NCBI RefSeq assembly: GCF_018555685.1
Contig: NZ_JAFLWW010000005.1
Span: forward strand, 310,001 to 374,000
DNA length: 64,000 nucleotides
Source: Aminobacter anthyllidis
Lineage (GTDB): Bacteria; Pseudomonadota; Alphaproteobacteria; Rhizobiales; Rhizobiaceae
Reading direction: 5' to 3'
Shown: one piece after another, positions 1 through 7,168 of the stretch
How positions within the stretch are numbered: the first letter of the stretch is position 1
How the letters are laid out: each line of letters begins with the position of its first letter
Notes under the pieces: generated by a model
Database searches by the model: none
What the model was told of the DNA's origin: nothing
Seen by the model: the letters and a program-made list of their open reading frames with translations, nothing else
Made by a program: the position numbers and the translations under genes

Positions 1-72
1 CGCGATCGCCGCATTGACCGCAACCATCAAATCCTTGTCGGCGACATAGGCCGACGTTCCTTCAAAGCGCAT
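1..72 (-). CDS. MoxR-family AAA ATPase, 5' end only
   Basis: Only the first 24 codons are inside the window; the gene runs off the left edge. The minus-strand reading from the ATG at 72 gives a peptide starting MRFEGTSAYVA and ending in VNAAIA. This matches the N-terminus of rhizobial MoxR-type AAA+ ATPases, in which the next residues would be the Walker A loop. These proteins act as chaperone-like ATPases, usually paired with a VWA-domain protein, to mature metal-dependent enzymes. The Walker motifs lie outside the window, so the call rests on the N-terminal signature alone. Confidence 0.6.
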   Translation of the reverse strand, partial: MRFEGTSAYVADKDLMVAVNAAIA

Positions 73-627
73 GCGTAACTCCAAATTCGTCGGCCGACAC
101 TAGGGAGGTGCGAGCTGAGGGGCAAGCTTACTCACTGCCACGCCCCGTTTCCGGTCTGGCCATTGTCAAAGAACACTCCCGGTTTAGGGGAACAGTCGGG
201 AAGCGGGGCGCGAGGCCGTGCCTTCCGATAGGTTAGTATGTGGCGCGAACTCGCGCCCCGCTCGGTGTCTGTCCCGAGGTTGGCCGGTCACAGCGCCGCT
301 CCATGTACATTCCATGGACAATCGCCGCGGCTTCTCCGCATCTTCCCGCCGCGCTTGCCTTGTGAGGCTCACACGGAAAACGCCGACCTGTCGTCGGGCC
401 CTCGGAGCCACGGCTACCGACACCGTGGCGGGAGGTCACCGCCGCCCTCCCTGATACCCGGTGCGCACCAGGTCCCGTAAGGGCGATGGGGGAAGTGTAC
501 GGCAGGTCCGGAGGGTGTGGAAAAGCAGGGGCGGCTATCCACGCGAGATGGTGACAGAGTTGCTGACAATGGGCTTCGAGGGCGGTCGTGCTCTACGAAG
601 CCAACCTTCACTGTCGTGATCCTTCGC
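73..627. other. Non-coding stretch with strong secondary structure, no gene recognised
   Basis: No convincing coding frame is seen; overlapping ORFs in five frames are all GC-driven. The stretch holds a 13-bp perfect inverted repeat (202-214 with 250-262, 35-nt loop), a second one (ggcttcg near 573-579 with cgaagcc near 596-602), and GC-rich runs between 300 and 500 that could fold. I compared it by eye with RNase P RNA, tmRNA, SRP RNA and the cobalamin riboswitch and could not place it in any. On the minus strand a TTGACA hexamer near 166-171 could be a -35 box for the MoxR gene. Confidence 0.35.
202..262. other. 13-bp perfect inverted repeat, possible RNA hairpin
   Basis: The arms agcggggcgcgag (202-214) and ctcgcgccccgct (250-262) are exact reverse complements around a 35-nt loop. 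No T-run follows on either strand, so it is not an ordinary terminator. It could be the closing stem of a structured RNA or a protein-binding palindrome. Confidence 0.5.
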
Positions 628-789
628 ACCCCCCCTCTGGCCTGCCGGCCATCTCCCCCACAAGGAGGGAGATTAGTCTCGTCCAAGGCGGCGCCCATTT
701 TGTGAGGTAGCAAGCATAAAGCCTTGCTAGCTGGCGATTGGCCGGGGCGCGATGACAGCCTGATCTCCCCCCCTTGCGGGGGAGAGATA
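628..789. repeat. Rhizobial intergenic palindromic repeat
   Basis: The left part contains a C-rich run, ctggcctgccggcc, then atctcccccacaag...gggagatt. The right part ends in gatctccccccttgcgggggagaga. Both ends have the CTCCCCC / GGGGGAG palindrome typical of the dispersed intergenic elements common in Mesorhizobium and relatives. It is non-coding and sits upstream of the 6S RNA locus. Family membership is from memory of the pattern, not from a search. Confidence 0.6.
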
Positions 790-958
790 CGGTCCGCGAA
801 ACGGACGAAAGCCAATTGCTTGGCTTTTCAAGCATCGAACGCCGGCACGCAAGAAAAGTCACCGACCGTGGAAAACCTCTCCACATCGCGCCTGAAAATA
901 TCGTTGCACGGACGGTCGCATGGCCATGGTACATCGCAGCCATTGCGCCTATATTGGC

Positions 959-1119
959 GGTGACGGTCTGCGCTTCCCGGCAGGAGAGCATTTTCCCCGG
1001 GGCCTTAACGATCCTTAGGGAGCTGTCCCTGGGAAGACCCGTGGGTCTTTTCACACGGCGCCCACCTACTTTGTAGGTCTCCGGGATCGACTTCTCCACC
1101 GGTCGTGTGGATCGTCACC
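959..1119 (+). ncRNA. ssrS: Probable 6S RNA
   Basis: 6S RNA mimics an open promoter and sequesters housekeeping RNA polymerase. A rhizobial-type -10 box CTATAT lies at 949-954, giving a predicted start near 960. The 5' end ggtgacg (959-965) pairs exactly with cgtcacc (1113-1119), closing a ~160-nt molecule of the usual 6S length. Inside are the hairpins agggagctgtccct and acctac-ttt-gtaggt, and the strand tccccgggg near 1000 can pair with ctccggga near 1080. The gene directly downstream is 5-formyl-THF cyclo-ligase, the classic neighbour of 6S RNA in proteobacteria. Exact ends are inferred; a covariance-model hit would settle it. Confidence 0.72.
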
Positions 1120-1233
1120 CTCCCCACCCGGATAAAACCTGCCTACCCATGCCCTGACAGCGGCGACTTCTGCGTTGCCGTTGCAACAGCCGATGTGCCA
1201 AACACTTGTTACGACAGGAGAATGGGGCACGGC

Positions 1234-1821
1234 ATGACCTCTCACCGCGAGATCAAGAAGCAGTTGCGCAAGGAAGCGATAGCCCGGCGCGACGCGCTTG
1301 ACCAGTTCTGGCGCATCGAGGCCTCATTGGAGATGGCCGAGACGGCGCGCGACAATCTCCGCTTCGAGCCCGGCACGATCGTCTCGGGCTTCTGGCCGAT
1401 GCGTTCTGAGGTCGACGTCAGGCCGATGATGTTTACGCTGCGCGAGCATGGCGCGCGGCTGTGCCTGCCGGCGATCCTCGACAAGCACACAATCGAGTTC
1501 CGCGAACTGGTGCGCGGGGCGCCGATGGTCGACATGGGCTTCGGCACCGTCGGGCCACATGAGCAAGCCGAGGTGCTGGACCCTGAGATCATGCTGGTGC
1601 CGCTTGCCGCTTTCGACGCGCGCGGCCACCGCATCGGCTACGGCGCCGGCTATTACGACCGGGCGATCGCCAAGCTGCAGGACAAGGGCATCGAACCCAG
1701 GCTGATCGGCATCGCCTTCGATTGCCAGGAAGTCGAGCGTGTGCCTGATGAGAACCACGACGTCGTCATCCCCGAAATACTGACGGAAAGCGGGTTGCGC
1801 CGGTTCGCCACTGAATTGTAG
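1234..1821 (+). CDS. ygfA: 5-formyltetrahydrofolate cyclo-ligase
   Basis: This 195-aa cytoplasmic enzyme converts 5-formyl-THF to 5,10-methenyl-THF using ATP, recycling a storage form of folate. The family signature is clear near the C-terminus: GHRIGYGAGYYDR, the phosphate/substrate-binding loop. An N-terminal basic helix (REIKKQLRKEAIARRDAL) also fits the family. I chose the ATG at 1234, which gives the usual N-terminus; the in-frame ATG at 1222 lies only 1-2 nt after the AGGAG at 1216-1220, too close to use it. The open frame extends upstream to 1105 but would overlap the 6S RNA. The YmdB gene follows after 8 nt, so the two are probably co-transcribed. Confidence 0.9.
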   Translation: MTSHREIKKQLRKEAIARRDALDQFWRIEASLEMAETARDNLRFEPGTIVSGFWPMRSEVDVRPMMFTLREHGARLCLPAILDKHTIEFRELVRGAPMVDMGFGTVGPHEQAEVLDPEIMLVPLAAFDARGHRIGYGAGYYDRAIAKLQDKGIEPRLIGIAFDCQEVERVPDENHDVVIPEILTESGLRRFATEL

Positions 1822-1829
1822 ATGACGTC

Positions 1830-2654
1830 ATGAGACTTCTTTTTCTAGGCGACATGGTGGGCAAGGCCGGGCGCACAGCGGTGTGGAACCAGCTGCCCGG
1901 CCTGATTTCGGATTTCCGGCTGGATTTCGTCATCGTCAATGGCGAGAACGCCGCCGGCGGTTTTGGCATCACCGAAGAGATCTTCCGCGAGACGATCGCT
2001 GCCGGCGCCGACGTGGTGACGACAGGCAATCACGTCTGGGACCAGCGCGAGGCGCTGGCCTTTGCGCCGCGCGAGGAGCGTTTCCTTCGGCCGGCCAATT
2101 TTCCCAAGGGAACGCCGGGCCGCGGCTCGGGGCTGTTCATCGCCAAGAGTGGCGCGCGCGTGCTGGTGTCGAACATCATGGGCCGGGTGTTCATGCATCC
2201 TGAACTCGACGATCCATTCCAGGCCGGCGAGCGCGAGCTGGCCGCCTGCCCGCTCGGCGAACAGGCCGACGCGGTGGTGATCGACTTCCACGCCGAGGCG
2301 ACGAGCGAGAAGATGTGCTTTGCCCATTTCGTCGATGGCCGCGCCAGCCTCGTCGTCGGCACGCACACGCACCAGCCGACCGCCGACCACCAGATCCTCA
2401 ATGGCGGCACGGCCTATCTGACCGATGCCGGCATGTGCGGCGACTATGATTCCTCGCTTGGCATGGACAAGGAGGAGCCGCTCAACCGTTTCCTGTCGAA
2501 AGTGCCGAAGGGCCGCTTCGAGGCCGCCAACGGCCCGGCAACGATCTGCGGCGTCGGCGTCGACATCTCCGACCGCACCGGCCTCGCCGAGCGCATTGCG
2601 CCATTGCGTCGCGGCCCCCGGCTCGAAGAAACCGTACCTTCCTTCTGGTCCTGA
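1830..2654 (+). CDS. YmdB-family metallophosphoesterase (TIGR00282)
   Basis: A 274-aa cytoplasmic calcineurin-like phosphoesterase. Metal-binding motifs appear in the order expected for the family: GDMVGKAGR (Asp8), VNGENAAGG (Glu39-Asn40), TGNHVWD (Asn67-His68), DFHAEATSEK, and GTHTHQPTAD near residue 180. In Bacillus and Deinococcus, YmdB homologues hydrolyse 2',3'-cyclic nucleotides and affect gene-expression switches; the role in alphaproteobacteria is not established. It begins 8 nt after the cyclo-ligase stop and is followed by a terminator, making a two-gene unit. Confidence 0.85.
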   Translation: MRLLFLGDMVGKAGRTAVWNQLPGLISDFRLDFVIVNGENAAGGFGITEEIFRETIAAGADVVTTGNHVWDQREALAFAPREERFLRPANFPKGTPGRGSGLFIAKSGARVLVSNIMGRVFMHPELDDPFQAGERELAACPLGEQADAVVIDFHAEATSEKMCFAHFVDGRASLVVGTHTHQPTADHQILNGGTAYLTDAGMCGDYDSSLGMDKEEPLNRFLSKVPKGRFEAANGPATICGVGVDISDRTGLAERIAPLRRGPRLEETVPSFWS

Positions 2655-2709
2655 CATTGACGAGGGGCCAGTGGACACCTACTTGCCCGCAACACGTCAG
2701 CAAATGTTA

Positions 2710-2736
2710 GAGCGGCCTCGCGGCCGCTCGTTTGTT
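2710..2736 (+). terminator. Rho-independent terminator after YmdB gene
   Basis: Stem gagcggcc / ggccgctc with a tcgc tetraloop, followed by gtttgtt. It separates the folate/YmdB unit from the TerC gene. Confidence 0.65.
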
Positions 2737-2763
2737 ATCCATAAGGACTAAGGGGACACCAAG

Positions 2764-3528
2764 ATGATCGAATTCCTGGCGCCGTATTTCAGCTTCGTCA
2801 ACGACCCGACCGCCTGGGTGGCGCTGCTGACGCTGATTGCATTGGAGGTCGTGCTCGGCATCGACAATTTGATCTTCATCTCGATCCTGACCAACAAGCT
2901 GCCGGAGGCGCAGCGCGCCAAGGCACGGCGGCTTGGCATCGGCGCCGCACTGATCATGCGGCTCGTGCTGCTGGCCACGATCTCCTTCATCGTCGCGCTG
3001 ACCGCGCCCGTGTTCACGGCGTTCGGCCACGGCTTCTCCTGGCGCGACCTGATCCTGATCGCCGGCGGCCTGTTCCTGGTGTGGAAGGCGACCAAGGAAA
3101 TCCACCACTCGGTCGATCCCGAAGACCACAAGGACGATATGGTGTCGCGCACGCTGCAGCTTTCGATGGGCGCGGCGATCTTCCAGATCCTGCTGCTCGA
3201 CCTGGTGTTTTCGATCGACTCGATCATCACCGCGGTCGGCATGACCGACGAGATCGGCATCATGTACATCGCCGTGATCGTCGCCGTGACCGTGATGCTG
3301 CTGGCAGCGACCCCGCTCGCCAAGTTCATCGAGAAGAACCCGACGATCGTCATGCTGGCGCTCGGCTTCCTGCTGATGATCGGCATGACGCTGATCGCCG
3401 ACGGCTTCGGCTACCATGTGCCCAAGGGCTACATCTATGCCGCCATGGGTTTCTCGGCGCTGGTCGAGGGCCTCAACATGCTGCAGCGGAACCGGCGCAA
3501 GCAGCAACGCATCGACGGCGGCCATTGA
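2764..3528 (+). CDS. TerC / YgdQ-family integral membrane protein
   Basis: A 254-aa inner-membrane protein with about seven hydrophobic segments. The family hallmark is two acidic motifs inside membrane helices: [11 protein letters not shown] at residues 28-38 and [13 protein letters not shown] near 145-157. TerC-type proteins are implicated in metal (Mn2+) efflux or loading of exported metalloproteins, and in tellurite resistance. The ATG at 2764 follows an aggggac ribosome site. It is a monocistron, with terminators on both sides. I looked for a yybP-ykoY manganese riboswitch upstream and did not see one. The substrate is inferred from the family only. Confidence 0.85.
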   Translation: MIEFLAPYFSFVNDPTAWVALLTLIALEVVLGIDNLIFISILTNKLPEAQRAKARRLGIGAALIMRLVLLATISFIVALTAPVFTAFGHGFSWRDLILIAGGLFLVWKATKEIHHSVDPEDHKDDMVSRTLQLSMGAAIFQILLLDLVFSIDSIITAVGMTDEIGIMYIAVIVAVTVMLLAATPLAKFIEKNPTIVMLALGFLLMIGMTLIADGFGYHVPKGYIYAAMGFSALVEGLNMLQRNRRKQQRIDGGH

Positions 3529-3540
3529 CGGACACGACGA

Positions 3541-3572
3541 ACGGCGGGCCAGGTGCCCGCCGTTTTCGTTTT
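3541..3572 (+). terminator. Rho-independent terminator after TerC gene
   Basis: Stem acggcgggc / gcccgccgt with a caggt loop, followed by tttcgtttt. Confidence 0.8.
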
Positions 3573-3749
3573 GGTGCCGATTCCGGACCGACATGATCTG
3601 GGCTATGATCTGATTCTGGCGCGGCCCACGCCTCCCCCTTCCACCGGGAAAGTACAGTTCGTGCGGGGTGTCTCGATTTCCGAGCCAACTGTTCGAGCGA
3701 ACGCATAAGGAGGGGTTGCGAAGTCTGCTCGCAATAGGAGGTTCGCCGC

Positions 3750-4460
3750 ATGAAACTTTCCGCCCCCATACCCGTGCTGAAGCGCAAGGCCAGGCTTCTC
3801 GTCAGGACCGGCCATATGCCGTTGCACCAGGCCCTCGACCGCGTGGCGGCCGAGGAAGGCTTTGGCGCATGGAGCCTGCTGGCCGCCACGTCAGCGGCCA
3901 CCCGGCCAGCGGGCAAGCTGTTCGCACGCCTCGCGCCCGGCGACATGGTGCTGCTTGGGGCACGACCCGGCCAGGGCAAGACATTGATGGGTCTCGAGCT
4001 CGCCGTTGAGGCGATGAAGGCAGGCCAGCGCAGCACCTTCTTCACGCTGGAATATACCGAAAAGGAGGTGCTCGACCGCTTCCGCGCCATCGGCGTTGAC
4101 CGGGCGCAATTCGGCGTCCTGTTCGAACTCGACAGCTCCGATGCGATCAACGCCGAGCATATAGCCAGGCGGATGGCGACCGCGCCGCGCGGCACCGTGG
4201 TGGTGGTCGACTATCTGCAACTGCTCGACCAGAAGCGCGACAATCCGGAGCTGACGGAGCAGGTGCGGACGCTCAAGGCACTGGCGCGCGACAAGGGGCT
4301 GATCGTGGTGATGATCTCGCAGATCGACCGCTCCTACGACCCGTCGACGAAGGCGGTGCCGGACCTTGGGGATGTCAGGCTGCCCAACCCGCTCGATCTC
4401 AGGCTGTTCGACAAGGCCTGCTTCCTGAACCAGGGCGAGATGCGGTTTCACGCGGTTTGA
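3750..4460 (+). CDS. Stand-alone DnaB-like RecA-fold ATPase
   Basis: A 236-aa protein resembling only the C-terminal motor of the replicative helicase DnaB. Walker A is GARPGQGKT (residues 67-75, DnaB has GARPxxGKT). The DnaB motif 'FTLEYTEKEV' follows at ~97-106. Walker B is VVVVDYLQLLDQ (~152-163), and the sensor-like motif is MISQIDR (~188-194). The N-terminal primase-binding domain of DnaB is absent; residues 1-55 instead form a short basic helical region. The start is supported by AGGAGG 7 nt upstream. With no DnaB N-domain and only half the length (DnaB ~450-500 aa), it is unlikely to be the replicative helicase. It could be a DNA-dependent ATPase or an orphan of phage origin that became fixed. 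The function is unknown. Confidence 0.75.
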   Translation: MKLSAPIPVLKRKARLLVRTGHMPLHQALDRVAAEEGFGAWSLLAATSAATRPAGKLFARLAPGDMVLLGARPGQGKTLMGLELAVEAMKAGQRSTFFTLEYTEKEVLDRFRAIGVDRAQFGVLFELDSSDAINAEHIARRMATAPRGTVVVVDYLQLLDQKRDNPELTEQVRTLKALARDKGLIVVMISQIDRSYDPSTKAVPDLGDVRLPNPLDLRLFDKACFLNQGEMRFHAV

Positions 4461-4467
4461 CGAGATC

Positions 4468-4500
4468 GGGCGGCGGGAGTGCCCGCCGCCCAATCTTTTT
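4468..4500 (+). terminator. Rho-independent terminator after DnaB-like gene
   Basis: Ten-bp stem gggcggcggg / cccgccgccc with an agtg loop, then aatcttttt. It lies between two converging genes. Confidence 0.8.
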
Positions 4501-4505
4501 CAGGC

Positions 4506-4886
4506 TCACCAGGCGTCGGGCTCGCGCACCATGTGCACGATGTTGGCCGGGTTCATGATCCAGCCGCCACGGAAGCTCTCGCCCAGCGGCTCGATCGGGT
4601 CGCAGCGCACCACACCGGCATCGCCGAGTTGCTTGAGCGTGCCAGCAGAATCGGGCGTGAACAGCTCCAACCAGACTTCGGCCTGGCTCATCGTCGGGGC
4701 CTCATCGATCCAGAGCCGGTTCGGGCCAAGCCTGAAGCCGACGGCAGGCGCCTTCTCCGGAATGCCCTCCAGGCCAATCACGTCGCGGTAGAAGGCGATT
4801 GTCGCTTCGTACTGGTGGCTCGGCACCTTCATGGCGATGTTGATGCCACCTTCGATCTTTGCACCTATGGTCTCTTCCCTCCTCAC
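4506..4886 (-). CDS. VOC / glyoxalase-fold family protein
   Basis: A 126-aa vicinal-oxygen-chelate protein with the babbb pattern: INIAMKVPSHQYEATIAFYRD at the N-terminus, GFRLGPNRLWID in the middle and EVWLELFTPD near 70-80. The enzymatic role is unknown. The GTG at 4886 overlaps the stop of the upstream SRPBCC gene (GTGA), which would couple translation. The best ribosome site (GAGGAGG near 4876-4882) instead points to an ATA codon near 4868, where an ATG would give the more usual start (M)GAKIEGG. The true start is therefore uncertain. It is the last gene of the SRPBCC-VOC unit. Confidence 0.75.
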   Translation of the reverse strand: MRREETIGAKIEGGINIAMKVPSHQYEATIAFYRDVIGLEGIPEKAPAVGFRLGPNRLWIDEAPTMSQAEVWLELFTPDSAGTLKQLGDAGVVRCDPIEPLGESFRGGWIMNPANIVHMVREPDAW

Positions 4887-5368
4887 TTGCGTTCGCTTGT
4901 CGTTGGCAGTTCACCGCGCATCTCGCTGGGGTAAAAGCCCTCGCGCAGGTTGATGCCGTATTCGAGCCAGGCCTTCATCGCCGACAGCATCTCGGCCCAA
5001 CCTTCGCAATTGCCGTAGGACGCCTTGCGCCCGACCGCGTCCTCGACCCAGCCGGTTTCACCGATGGTAACGAACGTCGAGCCGTCCTCGAGCACCTCGA
5101 AGCCCATCTCGATCCTGGTCTTGTAGGCCGGCTGGCCCTCGGCCACCTCGGCGTCCCAGCGCAGCACGATGCGCTTGTCCAGCTCGACCTCGTCGACCTC
5201 GACCGGCACCGAACCCCACCAGGTGACGGTGGTGCCGGCGACCAGCGGCGCGCTGGCGCCGTTCAGCGTGGTGAAGTAGCCACTCAGCTTCTTCGGATTG
5301 ACGACCGCGTCGAACACCTCGTGGACGGGCTTGGCGATGCGCCCCGAAACCTTGAATTCCAAGGACAT
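4883..5368 (-). CDS. SRPBCC (AHSA1-like) domain protein
   Basis: A 161-aa START-like, Bet v1-fold ligand-binding protein. It opens with the typical SGRIAKPVHEVFDAVV strand-helix, has a TTVTWWGSV strand, and closes with the long helix GWAEMLSAMKAWLEYGINLR. This family is very often encoded beside an ArsR regulator, as here, and is thought to bind small hydrophobic ligands or act as an activator of a partner. It is divergent from the ArsR gene across a 51-nt spacer holding a palindromic operator and is followed by the overlapping VOC gene. Confidence 0.85.
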   Translation of the reverse strand: MSLEFKVSGRIAKPVHEVFDAVVNPKKLSGYFTTLNGASAPLVAGTTVTWWGSVPVEVDEVELDKRIVLRWDAEVAEGQPAYKTRIEMGFEVLEDGSTFVTIGETGWVEDAVGRKASYGNCEGWAEMLSAMKAWLEYGINLREGFYPSEMRGELPTTSERK

Positions 5369-5402
5369 TGTGAGCCTCCTATGCTTGCACTTGGCGATAA
5401 TG

Positions 5403-5420
5403 TGTTATAAAAACATAACA
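5403..5420. promoter_or_regulatory. Palindromic operator between SRPBCC and ArsR genes
   Basis: TGTTAT-N6-ATAACA at 5403-5420, AT-rich in a GC-rich background, ending on the A of the ArsR start codon. Its position between divergent genes suggests that ArsR represses both itself and the SRPBCC-VOC unit. Confidence 0.65.
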
Positions 5421-5743
5421 TGTCAAGCGATTCGAAAGACGACAATGTTTTCAAGGCCCTGGCGCATCCACGCCGGCGCCTGATGCTCGATTGCCTGAAA
5501 GATGGCCCGCTGACGACGGGAGCGCTTTGCGAGCGCTTCGACGACATGGACCGCTGCACCGTGATGCAGCATCTGAAGGTCTTGGAGGAGGCCGATCTGG
5601 TGGTCGCGCGGCGCGGCGGCCGCGAGCGCTGGAACCACCTCAATTCGCTGCCGATCAAGCAGATCCACGACCGCTGGATCAGTGAATACGCCAGCCACGC
5701 AATGTCGATCCTCGACCGGCTGAAGCTCGACCTGGAGGGTTGA
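5420..5743 (+). CDS. ArsR-family winged-helix regulator
   Basis: A 107-aa dimeric repressor. The winged helix-turn-helix is visible: VFKALAHPRRRLMLDCL (residues 9-25), then LTTGALCERF and RCTVMQHLKVLEEADLV (recognition helix), then the wing RRGGRERWNHLN. No cysteine cluster of the arsenic-sensing type (ELCVCD) is present, so it is a non-metal ArsR. It probably senses a ligand handled by the divergent SRPBCC/VOC pair. The start codon overlaps the operator, leaving a very short leader. Confidence 0.88.
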   Translation: MSSDSKDDNVFKALAHPRRRLMLDCLKDGPLTTGALCERFDDMDRCTVMQHLKVLEEADLVVARRGGRERWNHLNSLPIKQIHDRWISEYASHAMSILDRLKLDLEG

Positions 5744-5774
5744 GGCGCGGCCCCAGCCCAATATCCGTCGTGGC

Positions 5775-6119
5775 CTAGGCGGCGTTCGTCTTGCGCGCCT
5801 CGATGGCGGCGCCATGCTGTTTGCCCCAGTTGGCGAGCGGAACCAGGGCATCGTCGAGCGACTGACCGAGCGGCGTCGCCGAATACTCGACGCGCGGCGG
5901 CACCTGGTGAAACACCTCGCGGTGGACGAGGCCGTCGGCCTCCATCTCGCGCAGCTGCTGGATCAGCATCTTCTCGCTGATGTCGGGCACCAGACGCTTC
6001 AACTCGCCGAAGCGGCGCGGCTCGGTGTGCACCAGCCACAGGATCAGCGCCTTCCATTTGCCGCCAATGACCTGGAAGGCCGGGCCGAGCCCACAACTAT
6101 CTGGCTGTGTCTTAGCCAT
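5775..6119 (-). CDS. HxlR-family transcriptional regulator
   Basis: A 114-aa winged-helix protein. The family signature is complete: CGLGPAFQVIGGKWKALILW (residues 9-28, with the HxlR Cys at 9), then FGELKRLVPDISEKMLIQQLREME and the wing FHQVPPRVEYSATPLGQSL. HxlR proteins often respond to electrophiles through that N-terminal cysteine. It is divergent from the GST gene, across a spacer with a near-perfect palindrome, so it very probably controls the GST gene and itself. Confidence 0.9.
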   Translation of the reverse strand: MAKTQPDSCGLGPAFQVIGGKWKALILWLVHTEPRRFGELKRLVPDISEKMLIQQLREMEADGLVHREVFHQVPPRVEYSATPLGQSLDDALVPLANWGKQHGAAIEARKTNAA

Positions 6120-6146
6120 GAAATCCTCAATTCTTACTTTGAAGTC

Positions 6147-6171
6147 AGTACCTTACAAAATTGTAGGTACT
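6147..6171. promoter_or_regulatory. Palindromic operator between hxlR-like and GST genes
   Basis: agtaccttacaa / ttgtaggtact around an AA centre, matching except for one extra T. This GTACCT...AGGTAC type of site is characteristic of HxlR-family operators. Confidence 0.75.
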
Positions 6172-6247
6172 TGTTGGAACGAATGCAATGCATAGGTTCT
6201 GCGGCACGCCGCGACTGTTTCGCGGTCCGATTTCAAGAGGACTCTAC

Positions 6248-6952
6248 ATGGAACCTGTACTCTTCTACGGCGTGCCGCATGGCTGTTCGTTCGGCTCGAT
6301 CGTGGCGCTCGAATGGCTCGGCCAGCCTTACCGCCTGCACCGCATCGACATGATGGCCAAACGCTCCGGCACCTTCGCCAAGGTGAACCCGCTCGGCCAG
6401 ACGCCGGCGATGATCACCAGCGACGGCGGAACGCTGACCGAAAGCCTGGCCATCCTGCACAACATCGCCGCGCGCGGCCTCGACAAGGGGCTCGGCTTCG
6501 TCCAGGGCAGCAAGGAATTCGACCAGTTGAACTGGACGCTTTCCTACCTGCACACCTCGCTGCATTCCGATCTCGGATATGGCTGGAATGCCTTCAAGCT
6601 GGACGACAGCGATACCCTCGGCCGCGACATGCTGCGCAAGATGGCGCGTGAAAAGGCTGCCAAGGACTATGCCTTCCTGCAGGGCGTGCTCGATAACAGC
6701 GAGTGGCTGGCCGGCGACAGCAAGACGGTGGCCGACGCCTATTTCATCGGCATCGCGCGCTGGGGCGAGGATCTCGGCCTGTTCGACATCGCCAAGGAAT
6801 TCCCCGGCATCCACAGGCACATGGCCAAGCTTGAAGCCGACCCGGCGGTGATCTTCGCCCATGCCATCGAGGACGAGGCGCCAGCAACCTCTTCCGGTGG
6901 CTTCCTCGGTCATTCCACGCTGCAGGATCTGGACGTTAGGCTGGCGGCCTGA
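6248..6952 (+). CDS. Glutathione S-transferase family protein
   Basis: A 234-aa two-domain protein. The N-terminal thioredoxin fold (1-80) has NPLGQTPAM (cis-Pro loop) and TESLAIL, the Glu-Ser pair that holds the glutathione gamma-glutamyl group. The C-terminal helical domain has the N-capping motif SKTVADAYF near 160. I placed the start at 6248, after AGAGGA; the frame is open 20 codons further upstream but into the hxlR operator region. Likely role: detoxification of electrophiles, induced through the divergent HxlR regulator. A strong hairpin follows. Confidence 0.85.
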   Translation: MEPVLFYGVPHGCSFGSIVALEWLGQPYRLHRIDMMAKRSGTFAKVNPLGQTPAMITSDGGTLTESLAILHNIAARGLDKGLGFVQGSKEFDQLNWTLSYLHTSLHSDLGYGWNAFKLDDSDTLGRDMLRKMAREKAAKDYAFLQGVLDNSEWLAGDSKTVADAYFIGIARWGEDLGLFDIAKEFPGIHRHMAKLEADPAVIFAHAIEDEAPATSSGGFLGHSTLQDLDVRLAA

Positions 6953-6965
6953 CATCTCCAGCAAT

Positions 6966-6991
6966 GTCTCCCACGGTCCACCGTGGGAGAC
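6966..6991 (+). terminator. Perfect 11-bp hairpin after GST gene
   Basis: gtctcccacgg-tcca-ccgtgggagac; only a weak T-rich tail (ccatttct) follows, so it may be a weak terminator or an mRNA-stabilising hairpin. Confidence 0.5.
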
Positions 6992-7168
6992 CCATTTCTG
7001 ACGCCAACAGCGGCCATTCGCCCGAACGATCTCCGCAATCTCCAAGACAGTGGTAATCCGAAGGTGCAACCAAGGGCTGTTTCAAAAGCCCTAATATATG
7101 CTAAGGCCATTGAAACCCCACTCGGTGAGTATGGGCTAAGGGACATCTTTGTCGGGCGTATTGGGCTA

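Noticed and set aside
118-133. Exact 16-mer aggggcaagcttactc repeated at 58434-58449 before ftsH
   Set aside because: A repeat of this length can occur by chance in a 64-kb window, and the contexts differ in strand relative to genes.
500-535. SRP (4.5S) RNA-like string caggtccggagg...agcag
   Set aside because: Spacing and the conserved tetraloop context of the SRP core (CCGGAAGGAAGCAG) are not met, and no flanking stem is seen.
2655-2763. yybP-ykoY manganese riboswitch before the TerC gene
   Set aside because: Only a terminator hairpin for the previous gene is present; riboswitch core sequences were not found.
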